A stretch of DNA of 64,000 nucleotides from Glandiceps talaboti (lineage: Eukaryota > Hemichordata > Enteropneusta > Spengelidae): the NCBI RefSeq assembly GCF_964340395.1, contig NC_135555.1:14912246-14976245 (forward strand). Direction: 5' to 3'. The notes beneath the pieces were generated by a model. The model was not told where the DNA came from and did no database searches. It was given only the letters and a program-made list of their open reading frames with translations. Shown here piece by piece: positions 50,339 through 62,883 of this stretch (positions are counted from its first letter, which is position 1; the number at the start of each line of letters is the position of its first letter). The position numbers and the translations under genes are program-made.

Positions 50339-50578
50339 GACAGCCACTGAGTCGGACACAGACAAACAGAGACTAGACAGGCAGGCAAACAGACAGGAAG
50401 GCAGAGAGACAGGTAAATATACAAACAAACAAACAAACAAACAAACAAACAAAAGGGAAAAGGAGAGACACATAGTCATAGGCAGATACAGGGAAACAGG
50501 ACGATATAGCGACTGTTCGATATCATTCTATTTATTCCCTGCAACAAATATATTCTTGTGTGATTTTTAGAAAATAAA
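49196..50578 (+). other. Probable 3' untranslated region of the CAP gene
   Basis: No gene is seen after the stop (TAA 49,193-49,195). An AATAAA at 50,573-50,578 is the most likely poly(A) signal, giving a UTR near 1.4 kb. It contains (GA)n at 50,228-50,279 and (CA)n at 50,283-50,332, followed by CAAA units at 50,424-50,452. Confidence 0.45.
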
Positions 50579-51778
50579 GCTGTATTTGATACTATCAAGT
50601 ATTCGTTTCCCCACCTTTATAGTTTGTCAGGTTACCTGTATGTACACGAATTATCAAGATGACGCCAAATATGCGAGTCAGAACGTGCACAACACCGCTA
50701 TGCAAGTTATGCTGGTGAATAAAGTGAGAAATAAATATACAGTGTGGGTCCAAGTAGCATATTTAATAAAGAAAGGAAATGACCAATAACTAACCCATGC
50801 CTTTATTCATTTATTTCAAAATAACAATAATTTCAAAATATATCACTCAGATATTCATCCGATTTAAAACATAAACATATTTAAGCGTATATTTGATTTT
50901 ACATACAGACAAAATCAAATCAGAAAAAAATCATTAACTCCAGAAATTCTGTTTGTGAAGAAAAATTATGGCCCCTTTCTTTTTAATCGAAATCGCAATG
51001 TAATCTAATATAAGCTAATCGAATCTTGTTGGTTTATGGTTGATTCGGTATTATAGTTTGTGGAGACGTATACGAAATAAAACATGTTCTGGAAAATTAC
51101 CAGCAACAGATGTGGAAGTAGTTAAGAAGAACAGACAAAGGAAATAATTTCCTTGTACGTGGGTATATGCTGTGGTAGGGCGCCCTCAGGCATCGGCCAA
51201 CTCCTTTCCTTAAATTTGGGGCAGGCCGGTGAGGGCGGAGCGACAGAAAGTACCTTATTTATATGTTACAGTCCATGTTTGCATAAACTAGCACATTTAC
51301 TTGATGAAAATACTTACGTAAAACCTCAATTAAACTATAATGGATGTATGGCATTAATGTAGTTTCATGACGTTGTTTCATGACCGGGTTTCAGTATACA
51401 TGCATATACTTAAAAGGTGTATGACATCAAATTTTACTATGCCTAAATATAAGTTATGACAATAGCTATAATGGTACGTACTATAAGTTTGGTTCGGAAG
51501 CAGCGGGTAGAAAACTATGAGGAAATTGTAATACGTAGCATAAAATAACAACAATCAACAAACAACGCAGACAAAAACACGCACGCACGCACGCATGCGT
51601 GTGCACACATACACATACATATACCGTGGAAGTATACTTCCATGAATAAAACACAGGAAACGCGTATAACCTCAGCTTATATCTCTGTAAACTCAAACAA
51701 GACAATCAAGATTCGTTCGATAATCTGACATTCAACTCAATGAATATTCCGATTCACTGCCATCTAGCAAGGAAGAAA
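50579..51778. other. Region between convergent genes
   Basis: The CAP gene (+) and the GRAM-like gene (-) converge here. TTTATT at 50,803 and 50,811 reads as AATAAA on the minus strand and may end the GRAM-like transcript. A dispersed repeat with AGGGCGCCCTCAGGCATCGG lies at 51,176-51,245; relatives with GGCGCC and TCACACATCGGTCA are at 22,975-23,010 and 26,858-26,885. Confidence 0.5.
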
Positions 51779-54091
51779 CTATTTGCTGGCCAGATCTAGT
51801 TTGTTGATATTAGGAGCATGTCGCTGCATTTCGACCAGGAAGCCATTGATGAAAGAGAGACTCATTGAAGGGTCGAAGCGAATCTGCACCATCATTCGCT
51901 TTCCCCAGGGAGGCATCAGCGTTCCTATGGTAACGTAACGATCGTTGTAACTCTGAGTGACAGGATCCTCGCCATGCCATTGTTTCATACAGAAATCAAG
52001 CTGTGGATAACAAAATAGAGGAAAAAAGTTGAAATATCACTTTATTCACAGATGATGCTACAATCGAAACAAGTTAATATGAAACAGTGTACACACAGTG
52101 AACTGACTGATCGAGCTCATGCTACATCACACATCTGTTTCCTGACAGGACTATGGACTGTGGATTTCCGTTTTCTTTGAACCTTTGAAATAAGCCCCGC
52201 CAATGCACTTCACGACTCAATCATAGTAGTCTGGCGTCTTTAGAGTCGTGAACTGCGTGGACGTGGCCGGGACTTATTTCGTAGTTCGTAATAGCTATTC
52301 ATATTGTGACTTAGTAACATCACTAAGACATTTGAATACAACGAGTGAGAGCTCTGCCTGCTGTTCACAGGCGATTACTATACTATTCTCTATGCAATTT
52401 GAATAGACCCCCTGGGCATGCATATCATGGAGGTACATTGCATCTTCTACCTCCAAGGTAAATTACTGTATTCTCTCTTATTTGACATTGCTTTTTTCTT
52501 TCTTCTCCTTGAATTATCCTCGACTATATCCCATGCTTGCCGAAATAACTTCTGAAGCAACCATTGGGAATTTCAAATAGGACCATCTAGTTACAATTAT
52601 TTTGCTGACTTACTTCGCAAAATGAACAGAATGGCTTGAAGCAGCAGCAGATACCTTCCAAAAACTTGGCAATGGGTGGCTTTTCTCCCCGTACGTTGGA
52701 ATCGCTCTGCACGCCAATAGCACACTGCAGGTCGATACTACGACATCCTTCAACTGGAAGACTCTGAAGGTACATACTGTCTCCCAGTTTAATAGACAAG
52801 TGGTAGGTATCTGGTTTCGTCTTTAATAAAGATGGTCCAGTAAGGGATGACACTGTTTTAATGTAAAAAGAAATCATTACTACCGACTGAGGGGGGGGGG
52901 GGTATACGTATATTTTACAATGTCAATGTGTAACCAAGGTCATATTTACAACAAAATGCATTTCAAAAGGCGACTCCGAGATGACAACGAAGTCCCAGTG
53001 CAAGGCAGAGAATGTTGTACACTTATGGCCGGGCTATGAGGACACTTGTCAAACATCTATTAACATAAGGGCTGTTAGCAACAATTTCCCTGAGGTTAAA
53101 AACTCGAGTAAAGTAGCTGCTAGGCAAAACTGTACAGAGGAATATGACGTCTACTAATATCCGAATAAGGCCAGGCAATAATCATTTTATAACACATAAC
53201 GTTCATAGGCACACAGTCTTTCCATAGTCAAAGCAAATCATTGTTAGACTCTCCTGCTGTATGAATAGTATCCTATGGAAAATAGCATGCGACTTGTGCC
53301 CTACTCTATGCAAATTGAGGTCACTATGAATCACTAATCCATATCATGTGACATGATCTAACCCAATCACTGAAGCCTGTGTGAAAACGATGTGTTATGA
53401 ATAGTAGAATTTTCGGCGTTTATATTCCCCCGTATATCGTACCATAAATGAAACAACCGCGTTTTATACAAATATTTTCCACCACATTACTGGTGACCTT
53501 CCCCCTTTAAGTGCAGATTTGGTCTTACAATTAACCTATCAGTGTCGAGATCTCTTAAAACACAAACAAACAAACAAACAAACAAACAAACAAACAAACA
53601 AACAAACAAACAAGCAAGTATTTAGGTCTTACCAATGCCATTTTCAGCAGACAGTAATAACAATCGTCGAGTAGTAAGGAACGCTCTGCCATGTGTCATC
53701 GGAGGTTTGTTTGTCAAACACTGACTATTCTCGTCAAGGAATATAACACTGGTATAGTATATGTACTGGTTGTTGAGTAAGACTCGCTCATCTTCAAAGA
53801 GTACAGCTGTAATAGAGAAATCGAGAATTGATTTATTAAGAGATTTAAACAGTAAAGCAGAGTTATAAGAATTACCTGCATAATGTATGTATGTATGTAT
53901 GTATGTATGTATGTATGTATGTATGTATGTATGTATGTATGTATGTATGTATGTATGTATGTATGTATGTATGTATGTATGTGTATGTGTGTGTGTGTGT
54001 GCGTGCGTGCGTGCGTGTGTGCGTGCGTGCGTGCGTGTGTGTGTATGTATGTATGTATGTATGTATGTATGTATGTATGTATGTATGTATG

Positions 54092-54124
<33 letters not shown>

Positions 54125-54941
54125 TAGTCATTGTGTTATAGTGTAAATTATTCATCGCTAATTTTAAAATCTTGGTTCTTACCTACCAATGATATTAATT
54201 TTACTACCAACATATAAACCATTAATTACGATAGTAGTACTCACTTGAAAGTATTTGTTCATAGGTAAGATTGTCTTGGTGTGCTTGATAGTGTTGTATA
54301 CCTTCTCGGTACATCGACTCTGCATTCTCGTTGATGGCCCGACTGAGTCGCCCGTGACTTTTGTGTACAGTTGTGCATTGTTGAAGTACTTGGATAGACA
54401 AAGGGTCAAACATGTTTTGGTTGAATGTTTGTGGAAAACCACGCCCTCCCTCGGGTATCGGTTGTATCGGTGCAGGCTCCGTGGTGACGGCACGAGGAGG
54501 ACTCGGAGGAGGTAGAGGCACTTTTGCTTCGGACGCTCCATCAATCTCTGTTGGTGTACCGGCGTTGTCGGCTCTTGGCTGGAACATAATCAACTCTTAA
54601 ATTTAGACATACACAATGTACAGTATACATGTGGAAATGTTTCAAATCATAATCACTAACTTTCATTACAACTTAAAGAAAAAACTGACGAATTATACGA
54701 AATTATTCAAATAATTCTCGGGGGTTACCCAGAAATAAAATACTCAACTTAAAGTTAACACCATGCATGAAAAAAATGCTTTTTTACATTTTAAGGCTAA
54801 TATCACGTTAGATTTCAACTTAATTAACTGCTACTTAATTAACTTTAACTTAATTAATTTCAACTTAATTACTTCAACTTATTGTGAACAAATATCTGTA
54901 GTCGCAAAAGTAGCACTTACCTCTGAACACACTGATGTCAT
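51779..54941 (-). CDS. GRAM-like domain protein of unknown role, 5 exons
   Basis: Exons in transcript order: 54921-54941, 54245-54578, 53633-53806, 52614-52852, 51779-52000. All junctions are GT-AG, phases agree and the total is 990 nt including the stop, giving 329 residues. The first exon codes only seven residues (MTSVCSE). A Pro-rich linker (about 25-60, PLPPPSPPRA) precedes a helical part. The middle (about 119-215) reads VLFEDERVLL, then HGRAFLTTRRLLLLSAE, then MYLQSLPVEGCRSIDL; the GRxFLTxxRLLLLS pattern resembles GRAM/PH-like membrane-binding domains. A Cys-rich hydrophobic patch (GICCCFKPFCSFCE) spans the joint of the last two exons and could be palmitoylated. No catalytic motif and no signal peptide are seen. 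I do not recognise the ortholog. Confidence 0.85.
53553..53613 (+). repeat. (AAAC)n microsatellite
   Basis: About 14 CAAA units, 20 bp from the donor site of exon 3 of the GRAM-like gene (minus strand). Confidence 0.92.
53884..54122 (+). repeat. (ATGT)n - (GTGC)n - (ATGT)n microsatellite
   Basis: About 25 ATGT units, a GTGC/GTGT centre (53,983-54,042), then about 20 ATGT units, in the intron between exons 2 and 3 of the GRAM-like gene. Open frames in all phases are artefacts. Confidence 0.97.
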
Positions 54942-55187
54942 TTTGGCGTTTTCACACGAGCTAAAATCCCAGCAAAAAGTGGATGTTTTCTTTTCCTGAC
55001 TAACTTCCGCAAACACAGTTACCACAATTCTGTGTATATATTAACAAGTGAAAGATATATCGTTTGGCCTGTATCTGTCATATTTTGTGTATTATCATCA
55101 GATCATGCCATATACAACATGCTAATTACTTTGTTTTATTTCCGGCCTGTATCAACCCGAATACATTCCTACCGAGGCCGAAAACGA

Positions 55188-55312
55188 CAAATCGGTCTTC
55201 TAGTTCAAGTGTCGGTCTTCTAATTCAAAAAACCGGTCTTCTAATTGAAAAATCTGTCTTCTAATTCAAGTGTCGGTCTTCTAGTTCAAGTGTCGGTCTT
55301 CTAACTCAACCA
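55188..55312 (+). repeat. Minisatellite, about 21-bp unit
   Basis: Six to seven units of TCGGTCTTCTAATTCAAGTG type with variants (TTCAAAAAAC, TTGAAAAATC), about 250 bp upstream of the GRAM-like gene's start codon (that gene is on the minus strand). It could lie in its promoter or 5' UTR. Confidence 0.9.
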
Positions 55313-56451
55313 CATGACCCCGAAAATAGACTACACATACATACACATATCCCCACACACACACATACCTGAACTCCACTCCCCCACACATAAAGACTAA
55401 TGCCTGACGACAGATGAAAGTCCAGTATCACAGCAGCACGTCACACCTCTCGTATTAAAACTTATTTCGATGTTTTCAAAAGACTATCTCCATATCGGTA
55501 CTCTCTGTTTTTGTCCATATTTTATCTGAATACACTCCTAATTTCTCTTCATAGAATCCAAAATTTAAATAAACACAAACAAAAAACATCCTAAACAAAC
55601 AACAACAAAATCGTCAACCTCAGATATTCAGAATTTGCTTATCATTCACCAAAATGATAAATCCTTCTGTAAGCCCCGAGGACGACAGCAGTATTAGAAG
55701 CTTGGAATATCATACGTATTCGCAATGAAACTTTAGACCTATCTTAAAAAGAGGATCATGAAGCCCCAAACAAATGAGAATCCCTTATAAGATATGGTTA
55801 CATACCTTGAATGAGTGCTGTCTTGTAGGGTTCTTATAGACAAGGAAATTACGAGCCTGTATGATGAGCAATCACTGCGCATGAAATAGCCTTTATTGAA
55901 GCACTGGCAACATATCTCGCATTTCAATCTTTTTTTTATATCGACGAAGAATTTTTACTTCCCTAACTGCTGATACTATATACAAGTATTCATTTAACAG
56001 GATGTGAAAGAATCTGCCTTACGTTTCCTTTTGATACCAAACACAGTACTGGGAATTCGGAGGATCTTCACTTTCGAACTAGTAAGTGAATGCCACGAGT
56101 ACATACATAGATAGCTTTGTATAAATAAAGAAGCTTAGACTATGTGTTCCGTTCTCAAATCACAATGCGCTCCTCATATCATATCAAAGACTCCAGGAGG
56201 CAATTCAAATTGAAATGGGCTACAACCGGAAAGTTAACAAAATTAGAATGTTATCGGCAAAACTAAAGCAAACCCGAAACCAGGAAAAAAACACCCCGTG
56301 AACTGAAAACTAATGAGAACATTAACGCATTGATGTTCTACTTCCATGTAACATACTGTTTCTCACAGAGAACCGTTACAACAGTTTTTTCATTTCATTA
56401 TGTTCTCGGCTCATCATAAATTAATTAAAAAAACAACAACATCGAATCTTA

Positions 56452-56641
56452 GTCTCGGTTACCCAGACTCTCACCGCTGGGGGCTCTTCTACGAGACCAC
56501 CCAGACGAGATGATACGTTTGACATGAAGTATTCCCCAGCATGCACTGCTCTAGAAGCTACTTCCTACGCGGGCGAGTTGGAATCTCGCTTGGGGAGATC
56601 TCGTAGGCAGAGCCCCCAGCGGCTATCGTGTCTGGGATTAG
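56452..56641. mobile_element. 190-bp foldback MITE
   Basis: CCCAGACTCTCACCGCTGGG then GGCTCTTCTACGAGA on the left is matched in reverse complement by TCTCGTAGGCAGAGCCCCCA then GCGGCTATCGTGTCTGGG on the right. The middle is unique. The target duplication was not resolved. Confidence 0.75.
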
Positions 56642-57109
56642 ACACTAACTCTTCAAATTAAAATATCCAATATCATGTCTGTATAAATTCCAGGAGTTGA
56701 CCCTTTTTAGTGTTTTTTCATCAATTTAAATAATTGGATCATTTTATCGCTATGAACACTTTGACTTTTACATACGTGCTTTGAACAAAACGTGACCAGC
56801 ATGCATTTTTTTGCATCAAAGCCATACAGACACGAATTATATCTGATCCGGTACGTCAGGTGACCTGAATCGCTTGGTCTAAAATCGGCTAATTATATCA
56901 TTCAAAATGGCAATTACTTGAGTGACGCCATATTAATTTCCACGTTTTCCTGACCCAACCTACTCATAGACTCTACTGTCTATGACCTACCGGATATCTA
57001 TTTCTTGAATCTCACCAAAAATAACAATGGCGCCCTCTATGGCCAGACCAGTGATGGTAAGCTAATAATTCACTTTCACGTTTGTCGAACTTTAACATTT
57101 ATTTAGTAA

Positions 57110-57880
57110 TAAGAAAAAAACGATCACCAGAAGAAAATTTACTGTCACTAAGTTTGTACAATTCGCGACTATTTAAAAAATGATGGCAGGGGGGAGGAGG
57201 TTGTTTATTGACTTTCATTTTAGTCAACATATATATTAAGACAAAAAAAGAAAGAACATTAAAGAAAATAAATTTATAGTCAATTCATAGTAAATCATTT
57301 TCACGACTATTTAGATATTGATAGAGGGGTACTTATTTTCACTTCTGACTCTGTCCGAGTAAATACACATATATATTAAAATATAAGTAACCAATTAATA
57401 TAAGTAGTAAGTAATTGACCAAGAAAGAAATGAACTCACATTAGAAGGTCTACAATCAATTAATAGAGAACCACTCACAATTATTTCGCTAATAAGGATG
57501 GGATGGGTGGGGGTGAAGGGTGGGGTGGGGGTTTACTTTTGTTTTTGCGATTAGGTACACGTACATAAATATATTATCAAGAAAAATAAAGCCCGCTAGA
57601 AAGCTTAGAGTGAGTTCGTAGAAAACCATTCATGACTTTCGAGGGTGAGATGTGGATATTTACTTTCTCTATCTATTACAAGGAAATAACGCATATTTGA
57701 AAGTTCATAGTGAAATCATAATAAACCATTCACGGCTGTTTCGAGAAATGATGGGGAGGGGTGGGGGTAATACTTTCCTTTTGGCGAACATGTACATAGT
57801 ATGTATTTAAGTAATTACCATAACAAAGCGTCTGGTCAGTGAGTTCGAAGAAAACCATTCACGGCTATTGCTCTGCATTA
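57110..57880 (+). repeat. Degenerate tandem array upstream of the TRIM-NHL locus
   Basis: Six related blocks at about 100-170-bp spacing share ACCATTCACGGCTATTT-like cores (57,160; 57,297; 57,467; 57,625; 57,722; 57,853), several followed by AATGATGG and a G-rich run (GGGAGGGGTGGGGG), then TACTTTC and ACATATATATTAA-like segments. The array ends about 70 bp before the likely TRIM start codon. Confidence 0.6.
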
Positions 57881-57953
57881 GGTCAAAGAGTATAGTTCCT
57901 TGCTAATAGTTTGTTGTGATTGTGAACATAGAGGACAGCAACTTTTAAGGGAT

Positions 57954-60196
57954 ATGGCGGCAAAGGGATATGCATACTCGGAGAAAATCGACGACACTTT
58001 CCTGGTATGTGGTATTTGTTTAGAGCAATATAAAACACCTAAACGCCTGCCGTGTTTACACAACTTCTGCGAGTCGTGTTTGGTAACTCTGGTGGAGAAA
58101 CATGGCGGTGATGTGATAATCTGCCCAAAATGTCTTCGACGCTTTCACCTGCCTGAAGATGGCGTGACAGGCATTCCTACTGATCAGTTCCTGCGCGAGA
58201 TGATTGAAATGTCGAGGAAACGAGACGAAGGGTCAGTTGATTCAAGGAAATGCGAGGGGTGTGAAGAAGGTGACTGTGTAAAGCACTGTGTTGAGTGTAT
58301 AATGTTGATATGTGTGGACTTTGCGTTACTTCACACGGCAGATTTCCTACAAGCAGTTCACATGATCTGATGCATTATGAAGAATATGTGTGTGCAATTG
58401 AAGATGATCCAACCTTAGTGAGGCCACCATTACGCTGTTCCACCCACCCAGGTATGAGCATAGACGGAATATTTCTGCGACACCTGTGAGGAGGCCATTT
58501 GTATGAAATGCACAACGATGGCCCATCCACGACCAGAACACCAATATAAGTACTTGAAAACTGCCGTACAGGAATACTCTGAGGTATTGGAAGATGAATT
58601 AGAAAATTTATAGGAGAGAGAAATAAGAGCTACCCAGAGTTTGATAGAGGTGAGACAGATGTCACAGGGCTTGGATAAGTCCTACCACCTAGAGGAAAAG
58701 AAATTGAAAGAACACTTTTTGAGTACAACAGATCTAGAGGAAGTCGCTCGTTTGGTACAACACATTGGAAATGAGTTGCTGAACGAACTGAAAGAAAAGT
58801 ATGACGAAAAGAAAAAGAATATTAAAACCCAGCTTAAAGAACTAGCAGGTTCTGGAGATGACCTCTCACAAACAAGAGAGTATGTCGGTAATCTAATGCA
58901 TTACGGTACCGGGTAGTGCTGGTCAACTGATGATTGCCAAGAAGGAGATCTCAACACAAATGCAGGTGTTGGAGGACATCCAAACGAAGCCTAGTGGATC
59001 GGATGAAGACTATTTAGCATTCCAGCCATCCGACAAATTCTGTGACATGCCGAGTTTAGGTGTTATCCAGACACACGCTCAAAACTACAAGTTGACCAAC
59101 GTTCCTGAGTTTGCTAGAGTTGGGGAGCACATAACTGTTACAATAGTAACTAAAAGTCCACAACGCAGGGGAAGAGAAAAAAACGGTGGAGGCAGTGTTA
59201 GAGAAGCCTGACAAAACCACAGAAGCTGTAGACGTGAGGAAGAACGAATTCGAAGATAAAACATGGACATTAAAAGCTTGTAGTAAGGTGTGGGGTAAAC
59301 ATGAACTGTCAGTCTCCATTTCCAAGCAAGTCGCACAAGGCTCACCGGCCATAGTAGATGTGATCCCACAGAAAGGTCTAATTTGGAAGGTTGGACGTGG
59401 CGGGAGAGGATTAGGCGAGCTAAGTAATCCATGGGGCATTCTTCCAACAGTAGATGGAGATATACAGGTATGTGAACGCATGAATCAAAGGCTGCAAACA
59501 TTCACCACTGGAGGTCAACCGAAGAGTATAATAAAGTTCAATAAATCCACAAACCCCATCGCTCCACTGTTTTCTGTACGGGGAGAAAATGATCGTATAT
59601 TCACAACTGACAAATGTTCAGATAAAGTTGTCGTCCATTATGAAAATAATAGTCAGGTGTTGGGGTATTTTGGAAAATTCCAATACCCATTCGGGATCGC
59701 GATTAGTCCGTTGAATAAGATGGTGTATGTCGTAGGTCACAGCCTGCACTGCATAAAGATATATCAGCAAGATGGAACGCACCATAAGGAATTTGGAAGA
59801 CAAGGTCAAGGGTTAGGTCAATTGTTGAATCCTTTAGATATAAAGATTAACCTAGAGGGTCAAGTCTATGTATCTGACTACTCCAACCATAGAATCCAAG
59901 TATTTGACTGTGAAGGAGAGTGTCTGTTTTCCTTTGGAAGTCAAGGCCGAGGCGATGGACAGTTGAACCATCCAGCGGGACTGGCTCTAGACAGTGCCGG
60001 TAATGTGTATGTAAGCGATCGTTACAACTGTAGGGCCTTGAAATTCTCCTCAGACGGCAAATACATTGGCCGAATCGACAGCGACGATAAGGCGTGCAAC
60101 AACCCAACAGGTATATATGTCACTGGTGATAAACCATACGGAAATGTTGTGGTTGCAGACAGTCGTGCAAACAGTGTGAACATGTTTGCACACTGA
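57954..60196 (+). pseudogene. Intronless TRIM-NHL (RING, B-box, coiled coil, filamin, NHL) pseudogene
   Basis: Host gene of TRIM2/3/71-like architecture, in one exon. The likely start is MAAKGYAY at 57,954. A C3HC4 RING (CGICLEQ...LPCLHNFCESCL...CPKC) is followed by B-box 1 (CEGCEEGDCVKHC), B-box 2 (CSTHPG; CDTCEEAICMKC), a coiled coil (58,630-58,900), a filamin-type domain and NHL repeats (LGELSNPWGILPTVDGDIQV; GQLLNPLDIKINLEGQVYVSD; GQLNHPAGLALDSAGNVYVSD). RING proteins of this kind are E3 ubiquitin ligases. The frame is broken about five times: shifts near 58,340, 58,470, 58,910 and 59,160, and a TAG at 58,611. The last 336 codons (59,186-60,196) are intact. Amphioxus has many such TRIM copies, so a recently dead paralog is likely; base-calling errors are possible but neighbouring genes show none. 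Confidence 0.85.
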
Positions 60197-61866
60197 GTAA
60201 CTGCAAATCAACGCTAAAGGAAGGGCACCCATTCAGTTCAAAAGGTAATGCCCTGATAGGCGAGGGAAATCGCGATCGGACCGGGCGCCAGCTCTCCGTC
60301 GAGGATGGCAAATTTGAATCGGACAAAGACTCCAACAGACCAACTCTACTATAAACATCTTCGACCTTAATGTTATGAGGCTTCTTCATTTTGTTTAAAT
60401 TTTGGTTAGAAATCAGCTGAAGTACCATATTGGACTACTTTTGTTTAATTATGTCTTGTCAAGATGAAATGAAATTGCTGTATTTATTCCTAGACATTTA
60501 CCTGATTCGAACTATCCACTGGAATCAAATATTAAAGACCTGAATGCATGTTATGTACATCAAAAAGAACTTTAAAATCAAAATTTTCCAAAGCATACAG
60601 CACAGATGTGTTTAATTCCAATCTACAAGGTAACATTTTAGTGCAGAAAATTATAACTTGGACCAATTAAATTATAATTCTTTGCAGATGTGAAGATGAA
60701 TTGACATGACATTAAATATTATATACCCTTTATGCAAAAAAAGTAATAGTAATTTAAAATAGTGTCAATGAATTTTATACTTAAACGTTTCATCACAGCA
60801 GATATGGAATAAGGAAGCCAAATACAATGTTACTTTTTTGAAACTGTCAATCAAACTTCTTTACTTTGAGAAGTTTAATATGCTTCTAGAACTGTTGTCA
60901 TCCTTTCTTGTAAAAATGATTCTGCAGTTTCATTTAAACAAAGCTTCTTTAATTTAGAACACAGTTCAACATTATCTCGACCTCATGTTTTTTTTTTTTT
61001 TTAAAAATAGTACTTCAGGTACAGCCAACTGGTCGATTTGTCTTTCAAAAATTCCAAATAGTCAGTGAACTATGTTGACACAGCTTTTAGCAATACCACG
61101 CCCATGGCAACAACCAAATGATGAAGTATATTGCAAAGATGAAACGTGGCATGGGTAGGTAAGTGAATAGCAATTCCAAAAATGTAAGCAAATATGCCTA
61201 GCAATAAAACCGTGCCCATAGCAACAGTCAAATACAGCTGTGCTATAACGCCATGGCGTTATTGTTAGTTATATTGAAGATTAAAGGGAAAAAAATGAAA
61301 GCTGTTCGTATGTGTGCCCTCTCACTTCTGTTAAGCGATATATCACAATGTGCCGTCGCGACGTACCCACTTCACAGAATGTCGTCTGCCATTCCCGTCC
61401 CCTTATCAATACTCCCACTGCCCTCTCCCCATTATTCAGCTTCACTTTATCTTGCAATATATTTATATTCACACTTAGGCAATTTCAACGCCATAAAACA
61501 TTATCGAATTACTAACTCACTCTGGGTTTTACATTTTTGTCAAAGTGTACTCTTGGGCTGCCAAATCTAATAACTCTAATAATGATACCCGAATTGCCGA
61601 TACCTTTCCCTCCTTTGGATATCACATTTTTATCAAAGTTCACTCTCAAAATGCTCGAACGATGTCTGAATTACGAGCAATGTTCAACGACTTAGGGGGT
61701 TTGAACCTCGTCCGCAGTTTTAGCTCCTGTCGCCCATACTTACCACTTGTATATATCGTCTCTGATAACAAGTGTACCTAAATTGGTTATTTTAGTCTCC
61801 AAACGTTTACATAAACTCCAAACAACAATAACCGTGCTTTTATTTTAACAATTAACATTTATTTAG
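60197..61866. other. Gene-poor stretch
   Basis: No gene was recognised. It has a T-run at 60,987-61,002, the inverted copy of the GTTGCTAGG dispersed repeat at about 61,085-61,262, and diverged duplicate blocks around TTTTACATTTTTGTCAAAG (61,528) and ATCACATTTTTATCAAAG (61,621). A short start MKAVRMCALSLLL at 61,294 looks signal-like but leads nowhere. Confidence 0.5.
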
Positions 61867-62040
61867 TATGTGAGATAAAGAAGGACTATGCACAAGTACA
61901 AATTCAAAATGGCGACTTTTTTTGGACAGAATATGGTATGACTGAGACAAAAGCTTCAATTCGATGCAAAGCAAAACTACCAGAGTGTGATGGGTGTTAT
62001 GTTCTCACCCTTGGTTGTACACGGGCTCTATATAGTTCTA
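61867..62040 (+). CDS. Isolated Cys-rich exon, phase 1-1
   Basis: A 174-nt open stretch lies between an acceptor (ACATTTATTTAG, ending 61,866) and a consensus donor (GTAAGC from 62,041). It begins and ends in phase 1, as modules of extracellular proteins usually do. It encodes 57 full residues including CEIKKDYAQVQIQNG, DFFWTEYGMTETKASIRC and CDGCYVLTLGC, with five Cys. A possible last exon follows at about 62,111-62,160 (AAAG then SSTCPGRQSSLE and a stop). No upstream partner exon was found and I do not recognise the domain. The gene would run opposite to the kringle gene. Confidence 0.45.
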
Positions 62041-62883
62041 GTAAGCAATGAATAACGAAACTTACAAACGTTATAATGCACAATTAGTCCAACTGTGTTC
62101 AACCATTAAAGAGAGTTCGACGTGTCCTGGTCGACAGTCCTCATTAGAATAACCAATTTCATACAGCTGAGTTGAGTAATTTGAAGCAAAACACCCCAAA
62201 GCAACAATACTAAAGGTAGTGGCTCAATATGGGCCTATCTACCAACTTTCGAAACCAAATGTCAGTTTTATATTTGTAGTTGTACCTTTAGAGATATGCA
62301 TACAACGTTAGTCTTTAATTTTGATCAAAATCTCAAAAGGATAATGAACACATGTCATGCATTGTTGGCCCATGCTACATTAGTGCCAAGTAATAGACAA
62401 AAGACTTAAAATACTATGACTTCCTGAGTATATTATATAATGAAATTAGCCAAAATATCCTGAAAAGTTTTACTTCCAAACCTGCGAATGAAAAGAGAAA
62501 TATATTAATCGTGATTTCAAAAAAAATGAGAAGAATATCTCTAATGCATTGAATACTACCTTTGAGAGCTAGCTACAGTAGTCTGGTTTACAAAGGGAAC
62601 TGTTAGTATTGATTTAGGAAAGTTGGAATTATTATTTCAAATGCTATAACAGATATTCATGAAGCAATCGGCGTGACGTGGTTTTGTCTATTAAGCGTCA
62701 TATTACCGGAATGACAATTCGGTAAATTAAACGTGTTATTCTCATTCTAAATTCAGGAGGATAAGTGCTTAATGATCCTGAGAATGTATACGTGAATTGC
62801 ACCACCCTCTCACCATGAACTAACGAATTCGATTTTAGCTTTCATGGCGTTTACAGTATTACTAAAAGCCTAATAACGTTACC
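62041..62883. other. Stretch without a recognised gene
   Basis: Apart from the possible terminal exon near 62,111-62,160, nothing is seen. It would include the 3' flank of the minus-strand kringle-PAN gene. Confidence 0.4.

Noticed and set aside
55739-55927. Cys-rich minus-strand frame MKCEICCQCF as an upstream exon of the GRAM-like gene
   Set aside because: No donor site in phase with the coding first exon (54,921-54,941), which already has its own start codon.
59056-59501. Minus-strand frames of about 140 codons opposite the TRIM-NHL locus
   Set aside because: They are antisense shadows of the filamin and NHL coding sequence.
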